Assembly: GCA_011391255.1 (NCBI GenBank)
Contig: JAABQV010000019.1
Coordinates: 1-45,249, forward strand
Source of the DNA: Dechloromonas sp.
Lineage (GTDB): Bacteria > Pseudomonadota > Gammaproteobacteria > Burkholderiales > Rhodocyclaceae
Direction of reading: 5' to 3'
Length of the DNA stretch: 45,249 nucleotides
Position 1 is the stretch's first letter; every line of letters begins with the position of its first letter. Both the position numbers and the translations under genes were made by a program. Positions 16,607 to 26,270 of this stretch are shown here, piece by piece. The notes under the pieces were generated by a model. The model saw only the letters and a list, made by a program, of their open reading frames with translations. It had not been told where the DNA came from and ran no database searches.

Positions 16607-18112
16607 ATGTCCAACGCCGAACAAGCCACCCCGGTCGCGCCAGATGAAAACCAGTTGATCGCCGAGCGGCGCGCCAAGCTCGCTGAATGGCGCAAGACCG
16701 GCAAAGCCTTCCCGAATGACTTTCAGCGCGAGAATACCGCTGCCAAGGTGCTCGAAGGCTATGGCGAGAAAACGGCGGAAGAACTGGCCGCGCTGACGGT
16801 TGAGGTCAAACTGGCCGGCCGCATGATGCTCAAGCGGGTGATGGGCAAGGCGTCGTTTGCGACGATTCAGGATCTTTCCGGGCGCATCCAGCTTTACATC
16901 ACGCGCGATCGCATCGGCGAAACGGCTTATGACGATTTCAAGACCTGGGATCTGGGCGACATCATTGGCGTTACCGGCATCCTGATGAAGACCAAGACTG
17001 GCGAGCTCTCGGTTCAGGCCGCTGAAATCCGCCTGCTGACCAAGTCGCTGCGCCCGTTGCCGGACAAGTTCCACGGCCTCGCCGATCAGGAAATGAAGTA
17101 TCGCCAGCGTTACGTCGACCTGATCATGAACGAGGAAACGCGCTTCACCTTCCGCGCCCGTTCGGCCATCGTTTCGTCGATCCGCAATTACATGCTCGGC
17201 CACGGCTTCATGGAAGTCGAAACGCCGATGATGCATCCGATTCCCGGCGGCGCCTCGGCCAAGCCGTTTGTCACGCATCACAACGCGCTCGACATGCAGC
17301 AGTTCCTGCGCATTGCGCCGGAGTTGTACTTGAAGCGCCTGGTCGTTGGCGGCTTCGAGAAGGTGTTCGAGATCAACCGCAACTTCCGCAACGAAGGCTT
17401 GAGCCCGCGCCACAATCCTGAATTCACGATGATGGAGTTCTACGAGGCGTATGCCAACTACAACACGCTGATGGACTTTACCGAAGGCCTGCTGCGCCAC
17501 GCCGCCCGCGAAGCGCTGGGTAAGGAAGTGTTCCAATATCAGGGCCGTGAACTCGACCTTTCCAAACCTTTCCGTCGCCTGACAATCAATCAGGCGATCC
17601 AGAACGAACAGCCATCGTTCACCGACGCGCAACTCGCTGATCCCGAATTCCTCAAGACCAAGATCCATGCCTTCGGTGAAAAGGTCAAGCCAGGTGGCCT
17701 CGGCAGCCTGCAACTTCAGTTGTTCGAAGCCTGTGCCGAAGCCCAGTGCTGGGAGCCAACTTTCATCATCGACTACCCGGTTGAGGTCTCGCCGCTGGCT
17801 CGTGCCTCGGACAGCAATCCGGAAATCACCGAGCGCTTCGAACTATTCATCGTTGGCCGCGAGATCGCCAACGGCTTCTCCGAGCTGAACGATGCCGAAG
17901 ATCAGGCCGCCCGCTTCCATGACCAGATGAAGGCCAAGGATGCCGGCGACGAGGAAGCCATGTATTACGACGCCGATTTTATCCGCGCCCTCGAATACGG
18001 CCTGCCGCCAACTGGCGGCTGCGGCATCGGCATTGATCGCCTGATCATGCTGCTGACCGATGCGGCAGCAATTCGCGATGTCATCCTCTTCCCCTCTATG
18101 CGTCCGGAATAG
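16607..18112 (+). CDS. lysS: Lysyl-tRNA synthetase, class II
   Basis: A 501-residue enzyme that charges tRNA-Lys with lysine in the cytosol. The N-terminal OB-fold anticodon-binding domain covers about 65-150 ([18 protein letters not shown]). Class II motif 1 is around [22 protein letters not shown] (from 200), motif 2 is [11 protein letters not shown] with [12 protein letters not shown] (254-279), and motif 3 is [13 protein letters not shown] near the C-terminus. The ATG at 16607 gives the usual MSNAEQ start with TAGGA upstream. Its stop is three bases from the TTG start of the kinase-like gene that follows. Confidence 0.96.
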   Translation: MSNAEQATPVAPDENQLIAERRAKLAEWRKTGKAFPNDFQRENTAAKVLEGYGEKTAEELAALTVEVKLAGRMMLKRVMGKASFATIQDLSGRIQLYITRDRIGETAYDDFKTWDLGDIIGVTGILMKTKTGELSVQAAEIRLLTKSLRPLPDKFHGLADQEMKYRQRYVDLIMNEETRFTFRARSAIVSSIRNYMLGHGFMEVETPMMHPIPGGASAKPFVTHHNALDMQQFLRIAPELYLKRLVVGGFEKVFEINRNFRNEGLSPRHNPEFTMMEFYEAYANYNTLMDFTEGLLRHAAREALGKEVFQYQGRELDLSKPFRRLTINQAIQNEQPSFTDAQLADPEFLKTKIHAFGEKVKPGGLGSLQLQLFEACAEAQCWEPTFIIDYPVEVSPLARASDSNPEITERFELFIVGREIANGFSELNDAEDQAARFHDQMKAKDAGDEEAMYYDADFIRALEYGLPPTGGCGIGIDRLIMLLTDAAAIRDVILFPSMRPE

Positions 18113-18115
18113 GCG

Positions 18116-18910
18116 TTGACGCCTTATTCCCTGGAAGCCGCCGCCGAATCGGCTTTCCTCACACAGGGTGGTCGTGCCGTAATTTTTGACCATGATGGCC
18201 GGCGTTATGTTGCAAAACAGTTGGCCGAAAAACCGCGTCGGCTGACGCAAACGCTTTTCATGCGCTGGCTGGTCAAAAACATTACCGGCCAGCCGCTCCC
18301 CTTACGTACCCTGGCGCTGTCAGACGCCGCTGGCAGCATGGAATTTGAGGCCAATCGGCTTAAATCGCTCAGCGCAGCCGGGGTTCGCGTGCCGCGCGTG
18401 GCGGTTGTGACACCCAAATATTTCGTCCTTGATTATTGCGGCATCGTTGTTGCAAGCCTGCTTGAAAAATGGAGCAGCGAAGAATGGCGCACGCAATTAC
18501 CTCGCTTTGCCAGCGAACTCGGCGAGTTTCACAAGGCCGGTCACTGGCATGGCGGTGCCCAGATCAAGAACATCACCATGCAGGATGGCATCAGCTACCG
18601 CATCGACTTTGAAGAAAATTTCGGCGAGTTTCTGCCGTTGACCGTAACTCAGGCGGCTGATCTGGCTCTTTTTCTCAATTCCGTTTCACTTGCCGGCCCG
18701 ATTGTTGAATCAGAAGCCAGGCAACTGATGCCAAAGTTGCTGGACAGCTACTTTGCCGCCAACCCCAATCCGGAAATCAAAAAAGTCATCGCCCGCGCCC
18801 TGCCCTTGCTCAAATCCCTGGCCGGTTTTGCCGGGCTGTTCCAACGCTGGTCAAAAAAAGGCATCCGCCGCGTAATAATTCTGGTCGACGTCCTCAAAGG
18901 CGTGAAATAA
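18116..18910 (+). CDS. BUD32/LPS-kinase-like protein kinase
   Basis: A 264-residue protein with a small-kinase layout: YVAKQL (Lys34), Glu78 in FEANRL, catalytic loop HWHGGAQIKN (His145 to Asn152) and DFE (164-166) as the metal motif. The usual HGD is HGG here, so the catalytic Asp is missing at its standard place, as in some LPS-core and WaaP-type kinases with altered loops; activity is therefore uncertain. It starts with TTG three bases after lysS and ends directly before the next ATG (TAAATG), so it is the middle gene of a tight lysS operon. Possible roles are lipopolysaccharide or protein phosphorylation. Confidence 0.65.
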   Translation: MTPYSLEAAAESAFLTQGGRAVIFDHDGRRYVAKQLAEKPRRLTQTLFMRWLVKNITGQPLPLRTLALSDAAGSMEFEANRLKSLSAAGVRVPRVAVVTPKYFVLDYCGIVVASLLEKWSSEEWRTQLPRFASELGEFHKAGHWHGGAQIKNITMQDGISYRIDFEENFGEFLPLTVTQAADLALFLNSVSLAGPIVESEARQLMPKLLDSYFAANPNPEIKKVIARALPLLKSLAGFAGLFQRWSKKGIRRVIILVDVLKGVK

Positions 18911-19417
18911 ATGCAAGTCACCCAACTACAGGTAGCCAACGATAGCGTTCAGGATCGGCTGGTCTTGCGCATTGCGACGCAGTCGAATGAAGAAATCCGC
19001 GTCTTTTTCACGCGCCGTTTTCTGCGCGAGTTGTGGCCGCATTTGACGGCGATGTTAAGTGGACATTTGTCTGTTCGCCCGCAGTCAAGCGGCACCCCCG
19101 CTATAAAATCCGGCAAACCGGCAACCTTTGAACAAGCCTTTCGCGAAGAAAATCCCAGTTACCCCTTGGGCAGCAAGCCCTTGCTGGCCAGCGAGGCGAC
19201 GCTTGAAGCAGCCGGCGAAGGGCAGGCTCGCCTGATCCTGCGCGAAGGCCGCGAGCGCAGCTTCAATCTCAATCTCAACGCGGAACTGCTGCAAGCCCTC
19301 TGCGCCATGCTGCGCGCCGCCAGCGAGCAGGCTCAGTGGGAGATGGCGCTGGAATACCAGCAAACACCAGTGTCGCTGGCAACAATCAGCACCCCCAACA
19401 AAATTCTGCTCCATTAG
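18911..19417 (+). CDS. Conserved protein of unknown function in the lysS-mnmC operon
   Basis: A 168-residue protein without signal peptide or membrane segment. It has two beta-rich parts ([25 protein letters not shown] and [18 protein letters not shown]) separated by a linker rich in Pro and Ser. A C-terminal helix follows ([20 protein letters not shown]). I do not recognise the family. Its ATG follows the kinase stop directly, and its TAG overlaps the GTG of mnmC by one base, so it is translationally coupled on both sides. Confidence 0.7.
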   Translation: MQVTQLQVANDSVQDRLVLRIATQSNEEIRVFFTRRFLRELWPHLTAMLSGHLSVRPQSSGTPAIKSGKPATFEQAFREENPSYPLGSKPLLASEATLEAAGEGQARLILREGRERSFNLNLNAELLQALCAMLRAASEQAQWEMALEYQQTPVSLATISTPNKILLH

Positions 19418-21330
19418 TGGATAAACTCCAGCCCGCCCTGCTTGAATTCAATAGCGTCGGCGAAGCATATTCGTCGCGCTTTGATGACGTTTATCACTCG
19501 GCCTACGGCGGCCCGGCGCAATCCCGACACGTCTTTCTCGGCGGCAATCAGTTGCCGGAGCGCTGGCAAGGTCAGGATCGCTTCGTCATCCTTGAAACCG
19601 GCTTCGGCTTCGGGCTCAATTTTCTCGCCACCTGGCAAGCCTGGCAGGATGACCCGCAGCGCTGTCGCCGCCTGCATTTCATCTCCTTCGAGAAACATCC
19701 TTTCGCGGCGCACGATCTCGCCTGCGCCCATCAAGCCTGGCCAGAATTTGCCAGCCAGTCGCAACAACTCCAGCAGCATTGGCCTGCGCTGACGCCGGGC
19801 TTTCATCGCCTGTTTCTGGATGATGGGGCGGTTACGCTAACCCTGATTTTTGGCGATGCCGCCAGCCAGATTCGTGCGGTCAACGCCGCGGTTGATGCCT
19901 TTTTTCTTGATGGCTTTTCACCGCAGAAAAACCCCGAACTATGGTCGCCCTATTTTTGCAAAGGCTTGACCCGGCTGGCTGCCCGCGATGCCACAGTGGC
20001 CACGTGGACAGTCGCCGGAGAAGTTCGCGCCGCCTTGCAAGCGGCCGAGTTTGATGTCGAAAAACGCCAGGGCTTTGCCGGCAAACGGCACATGCTGGCT
20101 GGCCGCTTCCGCTCGCAGCGACCGAACCGCCACCCGGCACCCGCTGATCGCCGCGCCATTGTCATCGGTGCCGGCATTGCCGGTGCGACGACGGCGTATC
20201 GCCTCGCCAGCGCAGGCTGGCAAGTCACGGTTCTTGAGCAAAACGCGGCGCCCGGCCTCGGTGCTTCGGGCAATCTGGCAGGCGTCATGCGGCCATTACC
20301 GAGTGCCGATGACAACCGACTGTCACGGCTGACCCGCGCCGGTTATCTCGCCACGCTCAAGCTCCTGGCCAAACTGCCCGATGCCCGCTGGTCGCCCTGC
20401 GGCGTCGTGCATCTGGCGCGCGATGACGAGCATGAGGCGCAACAAAAACGTAGCGTCGAAGCCCTCGATTTTCCTCCCGAGATGCTGGGCTTTTTGGACA
20501 AGGAAGCCGCCTGTCAAAAACTCGGCTGGCCGGTAGAGAACGGCGGCTGGTGGTTCCCCGGCGGTGGCTGGGTGCAACCCGGCTCGGTCTGCCGCGCCGC
20601 CCTCGCCGCTTTTCCCGAGCGCATCAACCTCCGTTGTAATGTTGCGGTCAACCGCTTAAATCGCTCAAAAAATGCTTGGCAAGCCATCGCTGCCGACGGC
20701 GAAATCATCGCCGAAGCTCCGCTAATGGTGATGGCCAGCGGCATTGCGGCAACACGCTTTGCGCAGTTTGCCTGGCTGCCGCAATACGCCGCGCGCGGCC
20801 AGGTCAGCCATCTGCCCGCCGCCACCACAGCGGACATTGATGTCGTCGCCTACAAACTCGCCTACATCATCCCGGCTCTGGACGGCCTGCGCCTGCTCGG
20901 CGCCACGCACACCGTCGATGACCACGAAGCGGACGAGCGCAGCGCCGACCACCAGGAAAACCTCGCCCGCCTGCAATTGCTGCTACCAGGCTACGCCACC
21001 GACATTGACCCGAGCACACTAAAAGGCCTGGTCGGCTTCCGCCCGATGTCGCCTGACCGCCTGCCGATGGTTGGCCCGGTGCCGCTTGTTGAAATAGGGG
21101 ACAGACCACGGTTTTCATCAGAAAACCGTGGTCTGTCCCCTATTTCAAAGCACAAGCTGCCACGCCACCCCGGCCTCTGGTGCGTCCAGGGATTTGGCGC
21201 GCGTGGCATCGTCTGGTCGGCGCTGATGGCCGATCTACTCGTCAGCCGTATCGAAGGCGAACCGCTGCCACTGGAGAACGATCTGGTCGACGCCATTGAT
21301 CCCGGACGCTTTTTGATCAAGTCCCGATGA
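19417..21330 (+). CDS. mnmC: tRNA mnm5s2U34 biosynthesis bifunctional protein MnmC
   Basis: A 637-residue fusion enzyme that finishes 5-methylaminomethyl-2-thiouridine at the wobble base of tRNAs. The N-terminal methyltransferase has the SAM loop GFGFGLNF (62-69) and [14 protein letters not shown] (163-176). The C-terminal FAD oxidase starts with [13 protein letters not shown] near 249. GTG at 19417 is chosen because LQPALLEFN matches the usual start of the family and it overlaps the preceding stop (TAGTG). A 60-bp perfect palindrome (21089-21148) lies inside the FAD domain and adds about 20 residues (558-578, VEIGDRPRF ... ENRGLSPIS) between the conserved [10 protein letters not shown] and [11 protein letters not shown]. 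The frame is kept, so the protein may still work with a surface loop here. Confidence 0.93.
   Translation: MDKLQPALLEFNSVGEAYSSRFDDVYHSAYGGPAQSRHVFLGGNQLPERWQGQDRFVILETGFGFGLNFLATWQAWQDDPQRCRRLHFISFEKHPFAAHDLACAHQAWPEFASQSQQLQQHWPALTPGFHRLFLDDGAVTLTLIFGDAASQIRAVNAAVDAFFLDGFSPQKNPELWSPYFCKGLTRLAARDATVATWTVAGEVRAALQAAEFDVEKRQGFAGKRHMLAGRFRSQRPNRHPAPADRRAIVIGAGIAGATTAYRLASAGWQVTVLEQNAAPGLGASGNLAGVMRPLPSADDNRLSRLTRAGYLATLKLLAKLPDARWSPCGVVHLARDDEHEAQQKRSVEALDFPPEMLGFLDKEAACQKLGWPVENGGWWFPGGGWVQPGSVCRAALAAFPERINLRCNVAVNRLNRSKNAWQAIAADGEIIAEAPLMVMASGIAATRFAQFAWLPQYAARGQVSHLPAATTADIDVVAYKLAYIIPALDGLRLLGATHTVDDHEADERSADHQENLARLQLLLPGYATDIDPSTLKGLVGFRPMSPDRLPMVGPVPLVEIGDRPRFSSENRGLSPISKHKLPRHPGLWCVQGFGARGIVWSALMADLLVSRIEGEPLPLENDLVDAIDPGRFLIKSR
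21089..21148. repeat. 60-bp REP-like palindrome inserted in mnmC
   Basis: Two perfect 28-bp arms (21089-21116 and 21121-21148) flank a 4-base loop ATCA. The arm core is GGGGACAGACCACGGTTTTC, which I recognise as a dispersed palindrome common in proteobacterial genomes with REP-associated tyrosine transposases. Its length of 60 bases is exactly 20 codons, so it is read through in frame, and the palindrome gives a peptide of similar sequence on either strand. Confidence 0.9.
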
Positions 21331-21399
21331 TTCATCTGGAGGCGTGATAAAACGCCTGCTAGACTCCATTTTTGACCAACCACAACAAGAGAGACACGC

Positions 21400-22671
21400 A
21401 TGAAAATCGAAACCATTGCCGTCCATGGCGGCTACTCACCCGACCCGACCACCAAGGCCGTGGCGGTGCCGATTTACCAAACCACCTCCTACGCTTTCGA
21501 CAGCACCCAGCACGGCGCCGATCTCTTTGATCTCAAGGTGGCCGGCAATATCTACACGCGGATGATGAACCCGACCAGCGATGTGCTCGAAAAGCGCGTC
21601 GCCGAAATGGAGGGCGGCATTGCGGCACTGGCAATGGCTTCCGGCATGGCAGCGATCACTGCGGCAATCCAGACGATCACCGAGGCTGGCGACAACATCG
21701 TCACTTCATCCACACTGTACGGCGGCACCTACAACTTGTTTGCCCACACCTTGCCGCAGTACGGCATCGACGTGCGCTTTGCCGACTTTCGCGACCCGGC
21801 AGCTTTTGAAAAACTGATCGACGCAAAGACCAAGGCCATCTTCTGCGAATCGGTCGGCAACCCACTCGGCAATGTCGTCGATTTTGAAAAGCTGGCCGAA
21901 GTCGCCCATAAGCATGGCGTGCCGCTCATCGTCGACAACACCGTGCCCTCGCCGTACCTGTGCCGCCCCTTCGAGCACGGTGCCGACATCGTCGTTCACG
22001 CGCTGACCAAATACCTTGGCGGGCACGGCAATTCGATCGGCGGCATCATCGTCGATAGCGGCAAGTTCCCTTGGGCCGAGCACAAGGCCAAGTTCAAGCG
22101 CCTCAACGAGCCGGACGTTTCCTATCACGGCGTGGTGTATACCGAAGCGCTCGGTGCTGCCGCCTATATTGGCCGCGCCCGCGTCGTGCCACTACGCAAC
22201 ATGGGGGCGGCGATCAGCCCGTTCAACAGCTTCCTGATCCTGCAAGGCATCGAAACCCTGGCGCTGCGCATGGATCGCACCTGTGAGAATTCACTGGCGA
22301 TTGCCAAATTCCTGCAAAAACACCCGAAGGTAAGTTGGGTCAATTACGCCGGCCTGCCGGATCACAAGGACCACGCGCTGGTGCAAAAATACATGGGCGG
22401 CCGCGCTTCCGGCATCCTCAATTTTGGCGTCAAGGGCGGCAGCGTCGGTGGCGGCAAATTTCAGGACGCGCTGAAACTGGTCACCCGTCTGGTCAATATC
22501 GGCGATTGCAAGACGTTGGCCTGCCACCCGGCATCGACCACGCACCGTCAGTTAGGCCCGGAAGAACTGGCCAAAGCAGGTGTTTCGGAAGACATGATTC
22601 GTTTGTCAGTTGGCATCGAGCATATCGACGACATCATTGCCGATCTCGATCAGGCCTTGAACGCCGCCTGA
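21400..22671 (+). CDS. metY: O-acetylhomoserine sulfhydrylase (PLP enzyme)
   Basis: A 423-residue Cys/Met metabolism PLP enzyme. It makes homocysteine from O-acetylhomoserine and sulfide in methionine synthesis. The start MKIETIAVHGGYSPDPTTKAVAVPIYQTTSY is typical. ASGMAAI (80-86) contacts the cofactor phosphate, DN (179-180) the pyridine ring, and the Schiff-base Lys204 is in HALTKYLGGHG. Length fits the family (about 420-430). A weak GAGAGA site precedes the ATG. A 6-bp hairpin AGGCGT/ACGCCT (21340-21357) lies between it and mnmC, which suggests its own promoter in the 70-base gap. It converges with the secretin-domain gene. Confidence 0.92.
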   Translation: MKIETIAVHGGYSPDPTTKAVAVPIYQTTSYAFDSTQHGADLFDLKVAGNIYTRMMNPTSDVLEKRVAEMEGGIAALAMASGMAAITAAIQTITEAGDNIVTSSTLYGGTYNLFAHTLPQYGIDVRFADFRDPAAFEKLIDAKTKAIFCESVGNPLGNVVDFEKLAEVAHKHGVPLIVDNTVPSPYLCRPFEHGADIVVHALTKYLGGHGNSIGGIIVDSGKFPWAEHKAKFKRLNEPDVSYHGVVYTEALGAAAYIGRARVVPLRNMGAAISPFNSFLILQGIETLALRMDRTCENSLAIAKFLQKHPKVSWVNYAGLPDHKDHALVQKYMGGRASGILNFGVKGGSVGGGKFQDALKLVTRLVNIGDCKTLACHPASTTHRQLGPEELAKAGVSEDMIRLSVGIEHIDDIIADLDQALNAA

Positions 22672-22690
22672 TTCAGCCAATCAGTTAAAT

Positions 22691-22716
22691 GTCGTTCCCG
22701 CGCAGGCGGGAATGAC
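22691..22716. repeat. Dispersed palindrome between convergent genes
   Basis: TTCCCGC-GCAG-GCGGGAA, extended by GTC/GAC outside with one mismatch. This is the common 'gtcattcccgcgcaggcgggaatgac' type of intergenic repeat of betaproteobacteria. It lies between the convergent metY and secretin-domain genes and may act as a two-way terminator. Confidence 0.7.
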
Positions 22717-22732
22717 GAACTTGGTTGCCGGT

Positions 22733-23536
22733 TCACTCCACCTCTTCAACCTTCAACCAGATCGAGCGCTGATCGCGCATTTCGCTGTTGGACAGGCTCA
22801 AGGTGCCACTCTGCCGATTATCAGATTGCCGCCCGGTGCCACCGAGTTCAATCCACTCGCCCAGTCGCCCGGAAACCGTCGTCGACAAACGCTGTGTATT
22901 GACGCTACCACGGCCGTAAGCGCTTGCGCTGTCAGCTTGTTGGCTGATGTCGAGCGTTACCCGATCGCCGTTGAGACGCGGCACTGCATAGAAGCCCTGG
23001 CCAATATCCCGGTAAGCCGTCGTTTCATTGATTATTGCCCCGCCCGGCCCGATGAAAACCTGTCGCATCGGCACCGGCAACGAGCGGCCAACCTGTATGT
23101 AAGCCTCGCCGCCCTCGATTGTCCGTACCATCTGGCCGGCGCTATCACGGCGGGCACTGCGGCTGTCCCAGACTGTCGCATCGACGTTTGCCCTTGAGTT
23201 ACTACCGAGCACAACCTGACCACTGGCAGCACCACCACGATTGCTGCTATCAGCTTCGCGATTCTGGCTAACGCGAATGACCAACTGGCGCGCCGGCTTA
23301 TCAATCGCCGCCAGCGCCCGCTTGATCTCGGCCCGGTTACGCGGCGAGGCGCGCAGAAAAATCTGGTTATTCATTCCCGTCAGCGTTGCACCCGGCTCCA
23401 GTAGCGGGCGCAGCACCGGCAAGACCTGGTCGACGGTCTTGCCCCTGAGTTCGATCACCTCAAGCTCCTGCGCAACAACCAGACTCACCCAGAAAGCAAA
23501 TGTTACGGTCAACAGTGTTTTCAGGGCAATTTTCAT
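22733..23536 (-). CDS. Exported secretin N-domain protein
   Basis: A 267-residue protein with a signal peptide (WVSLVVA|QE). Residues 26-85 form a secretin N1-type domain: EVIELRGKTVDQVLPVLRPLL, MNNQIFLRASPRNRAEIKRALAAIDKPARQLVIRV. The rest is Ser/Arg/Gly-rich beta sequence (RTIEGGEAYIQVGRSLPVP; AVPRLNGDRVTLDISQQAD) resembling a secretin N-terminal half without the membrane-pore domain. True secretins exceed 500 residues, so this is a stand-alone N-domain protein. It starts five bases after the zapE stop and is probably co-transcribed with it. Its role is unknown. Confidence 0.75.
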   Translation of the reverse strand: MKIALKTLLTVTFAFWVSLVVAQELEVIELRGKTVDQVLPVLRPLLEPGATLTGMNNQIFLRASPRNRAEIKRALAAIDKPARQLVIRVSQNREADSSNRGGAASGQVVLGSNSRANVDATVWDSRSARRDSAGQMVRTIEGGEAYIQVGRSLPVPMRQVFIGPGGAIINETTAYRDIGQGFYAVPRLNGDRVTLDISQQADSASAYGRGSVNTQRLSTTVSGRLGEWIELGGTGRQSDNRQSGTLSLSNSEMRDQRSIWLKVEEVE

Positions 23537-23541
23537 GGGCT

Positions 23542-24660
23542 CTATCCTGAAATGAGGTGCGGCAAAGCGAGGTATTCCTTCGAGCGCATTTCGGTGATCC
23601 GGCTCACCGTCCGTGCAAATTCACTCGCCTGGGTGCCTTCGGTGTAGAGCGCTTCCGGCGCGCAATCGGCACCAAAGATAAGCTTCACTTTATGATCGTA
23701 AAAAACGTCGATCAACCAGGTAAAACGCCGTGCCTCGGAAGCCTGATGTTGCGACATTTTCGGTATCTCAGAGAGCAGCACCGTGTGGTAATCGCGGGCA
23801 ATTTCCAGATAATCGTTCTGCGAGCGCGGCGGCCCGCAGAGCGCGGCAAAGTCGAACCAGATCACCCCGTTGCCACGCCGATGTGTCGGAATCTTGCGCC
23901 CCAGCACATCAATGTCACAACAGACCTTGCCATCGTCACCGGCCACCATTGCAAAATAATCGAGCATCTTGTGCTCGGCCGCCTGATCAAACGGGAAGTG
24001 ATAAACCTCGGCCTGCTCCATCGCACAAAGCCGGTAATCGACACCAGCCTCGACCTCAAAAACATCTAGCTGCTTGTTGAGCAGATCTATCGTTGGCAAG
24101 AAGCTCTCGCGATGCAGGCCATCAGGATAAAGGCAATCCGGCGGGTAATTGGAAGTCATCACCAGAATCACCCCGTTCGCGAACAAGGCGTTCATCAGGC
24201 GCCCGAGAATCATCGCATCGGCGATATCCGAGACGTGAAACTCATCAAAGCACAGCAAACGAGTTTGCCGGGAAATCTGCTCGGCAACCTTTTGCAGCGG
24301 ATCATCCTCGCCCCGGTACTTGTCGAGGTCGCGATGAATTTCCTGCATGAAGGCATGGAAGTGAATCCGCCGCTTGCGCCGGTAAGGGATGGATTCGTAG
24401 AAACAATCCATCAGGAAGCTCTTGCCGCGCCCGACGCCACCCCAAAAATAAACGCCTTTGGGCAAGAGCGGCATATTGAGCAAGCGCTTGAAGGCGCTCC
24501 CGCGATCCACCTTGAACGCGAGAAGCTGACTATAGAGCGCCTGCAGCGCTTTGGCCGCCGCTAGTTGAGCGGCATCAGCCATATAACCCCGGGTGGACAG
24601 AAGCCCCAGATAGGCTTCCATCATTCCCAGCGGAGAAACATTTAATTTTCGGTGCGGCAT
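23542..24660 (-). CDS. zapE: AFG1-like ATPase, cell division protein ZapE
   Basis: A 372-residue P-loop ATPase, matching the length of E. coli ZapE (375). Walker A is GGVGRGKS (74-81), Walker B is LLCFDEFHVSD with Asp139/Glu140, and a sensor-like MTSNYPP follows. The C-terminus has RFTWLIDVFYDHKVKLIF, conserved in the AFG1 family. In E. coli it acts at the Z-ring during constriction, with a role under low oxygen. Its stop is five bases before the secretin-domain gene, so the two form an operon. Confidence 0.93.
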   Translation of the reverse strand: MPHRKLNVSPLGMMEAYLGLLSTRGYMADAAQLAAAKALQALYSQLLAFKVDRGSAFKRLLNMPLLPKGVYFWGGVGRGKSFLMDCFYESIPYRRKRRIHFHAFMQEIHRDLDKYRGEDDPLQKVAEQISRQTRLLCFDEFHVSDIADAMILGRLMNALFANGVILVMTSNYPPDCLYPDGLHRESFLPTIDLLNKQLDVFEVEAGVDYRLCAMEQAEVYHFPFDQAAEHKMLDYFAMVAGDDGKVCCDIDVLGRKIPTHRRGNGVIWFDFAALCGPPRSQNDYLEIARDYHTVLLSEIPKMSQHQASEARRFTWLIDVFYDHKVKLIFGADCAPEALYTEGTQASEFARTVSRITEMRSKEYLALPHLISG

Positions 24661-24725
24661 AAGTTAATGATAGCAGGAGGAAGGATTGGTTACGGTCGAC
24701 CGCCAAAACACAGCAAAATTCAGCA

Positions 24726-25553
24726 TCAAGGACAAGAACCGTCATTTTTCTCGCAAAATGGCAGCAAGGCAACCGCTGCCGCAATGCGCTGGTCAGCACT
24801 GGCTGACCGGTCGTTCATCACGGCCAGCAAGAAGCGCTTCGGGCTGGTGAAGCCTCTTCCGATATCCAAGGTGCGTTTGCCAGGCTGCGGTTCGATCTGT
24901 TCGATCTGTTCGACCTGAATAGTCGCTTCTGTCGGGAAAGCACCTGAGGAACGGGCATTCGCCTCGGGAGGCGAGCGAAGAAGACTGAGTGCCCGCTGAA
25001 AATCCTGCAAACTGATGCTTTCCAGGCCAACCAGCATCGCAGCCTGCTTATCCGCGCCCGGTGCCATTTCCAGCCAGGTTTCCTCGACAAACATGCTGAC
25101 CATTGTCGGGTCGACAAAGGCCGACCAGCGCTCGGCATCACCCTGTTTTGCCGGGACGAAAGGCACCGATCTAAGCTCGTCAGCCTTACCCGGTCGGCAT
25201 TTAAATTTCAACGCCTTAATATCCGACAGATATTTGCTTGCCAGACCTTTCATGAAATCCTGCATCAATGGCAAAGGAAGCGGCTCGGCCATTGAAAACC
25301 AGATCTGATAGCCCTCATCGGCGGAAACCGAGATCGCCGGCGCCGGCAAATCAAGGTCTTCTTGCACACCTTGGCATAGCGCTATAACGGGCGCCCAATC
25401 AACACCTTTTTCGACGCTGATAACGAAACATCGAGCTAATTCGCTGCCTGTCAGCAGACTAATTGCCAGGTTGCCGGTAGCCATCCCGAAATTAGGCATC
25501 GCTTGGCCGGGCAAACAATAGAGTCGTTGCAGTTCGTATTCCAGCTTATTCAT
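24726..25553 (-). CDS. Conserved protein of unknown function
   Basis: A 275-residue soluble protein that I do not recognise. It starts MNKLEYELQRLYCLPGQ and has a middle part like a primase or replication-associated fold (ISVSADEGYQIWFSMAEPLP, then LKFKCRPGKADELRSVPFVPAKQGDAERWSAFVDPTMVSMF). That resemblance is weak. A short low-complexity stretch VEQIEQIEPQ lies near 225. The C-terminal 50 residues (GFTSPKRFLLAVMNDRSASADQRIAAAVALLP) look like a helical tail. AAGG precedes the ATG at a good distance. It lies upstream of zapE on the same strand with a 65-base gap. Confidence 0.6.
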   Translation of the reverse strand: MNKLEYELQRLYCLPGQAMPNFGMATGNLAISLLTGSELARCFVISVEKGVDWAPVIALCQGVQEDLDLPAPAISVSADEGYQIWFSMAEPLPLPLMQDFMKGLASKYLSDIKALKFKCRPGKADELRSVPFVPAKQGDAERWSAFVDPTMVSMFVEETWLEMAPGADKQAAMLVGLESISLQDFQRALSLLRSPPEANARSSGAFPTEATIQVEQIEQIEPQPGKRTLDIGRGFTSPKRFLLAVMNDRSASADQRIAAAVALLPFCEKNDGSCP

Positions 25554-25887
25554 ATACGGCCTTGATTATGACTGCCGTCTTGAAACAAGACGCGCCGCCT
25601 GAAACTTCGTCATTATGCAGGAGCTCACCTCGCATTTGATCTGGATTCGGCTACCGAGCACTCGAGAAGGCACCATTGTGGGCGCTGGAATTGTTGGGAA
25701 CAGAACAAACTGACGCACCGGTCAAATTGCCGTTTGCCGACATTCTTGCCGGCAACAGCCGGCAACAGGGAACTTTGGATTTTCAGTTTGCTCAGCCATA
25801 GACGAACAACAGGAACAGGCCTGGTTTATGCTTATAAATTCGTGAGCAACAATCTTCAATACTGAGTCCAACACGAAGGAGTTCATC
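25554..25887. other. Gene-free stretch with one hairpin
   Basis: No supported gene on either strand. A perfect hairpin TTGCCGGC-AACA-GCCGGCAA lies at 25746-25765, with the decamer GCCGGCAACA repeated. It could protect or end a transcript, but no T-run follows directly. Confidence 0.5.
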
Positions 25888-26040
25888 ATGATTGTTCATC
25901 GTCGAAACTGGTTTTATCGTTTGGCCGATCAGAAGTTCGCCCAGTCGATCACCTTCAAAATGCCACTGACTTCCCATCAGGTTCGCGAAAAATTACAGCG
26001 CCTGTTCCACACCACATCACTGGAAATTTGGGCGCGCTGA
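25888..26040 (+). CDS. Putative small basic protein (50 residues)
   Basis: The frame starts MIVHRRNWFYRLADQKFAQS, continues TFKMPLTSHQVREKLQRLF and ends LEIWAR. A strong AAGGAG at 25876-25881 stands at good distance from ATG, which is rare for random short frames. It has no signal peptide or membrane segment and is rich in Arg, His and aromatic residues. It has no recognisable relatives in the window. An antisense frame covers the same DNA but has no ribosome binding site. Expression is not proven. Confidence 0.45.
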   Translation: MIVHRRNWFYRLADQKFAQSITFKMPLTSHQVREKLQRLFHTTSLEIWAR

Positions 26041-26187
26041 ATCTTTACAAGGTAGAAAGCGTTGCTTGTATTTTATGGCGCCTCGCCCAAGCCATTTCTG
26101 AAAAATTAAAACAGCCAATAAGTGAACCAATCTTCTAGGTCACCTTTGGCAGACTTATTTCAGCGCGGAAGCTCAACCCTGGCAAGG

Positions 26188-26238
26188 AAAAAAACCCGCA
26201 AAGCTTCGCGCCGTGCGAGCGGAGGGCTTTGAACCCCC
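26188..26238 (-). repeat. Damaged copy of tRNA-Val 3' end plus its terminator
   Basis: Bases 26189-26217 match 43082-43110 (29 bases, one mismatch), the tRNA-Val terminator region. Bases 26213-26238 match 43133-43158, the T-stem and acceptor end of tRNA-Val, with one mismatch (TTTGAA against TTCGAA). Compared with the intact locus, 27 bases are missing between two GTGCG direct repeats, removing the CCA end and half of the terminator stem. It is the candidate left attachment-like repeat of the 17-kb region up to tRNA-Val. Confidence 0.75.
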
Positions 26239-26270
26239 ATTCCCCACCACGAATGCAATCGAATCAGTAC

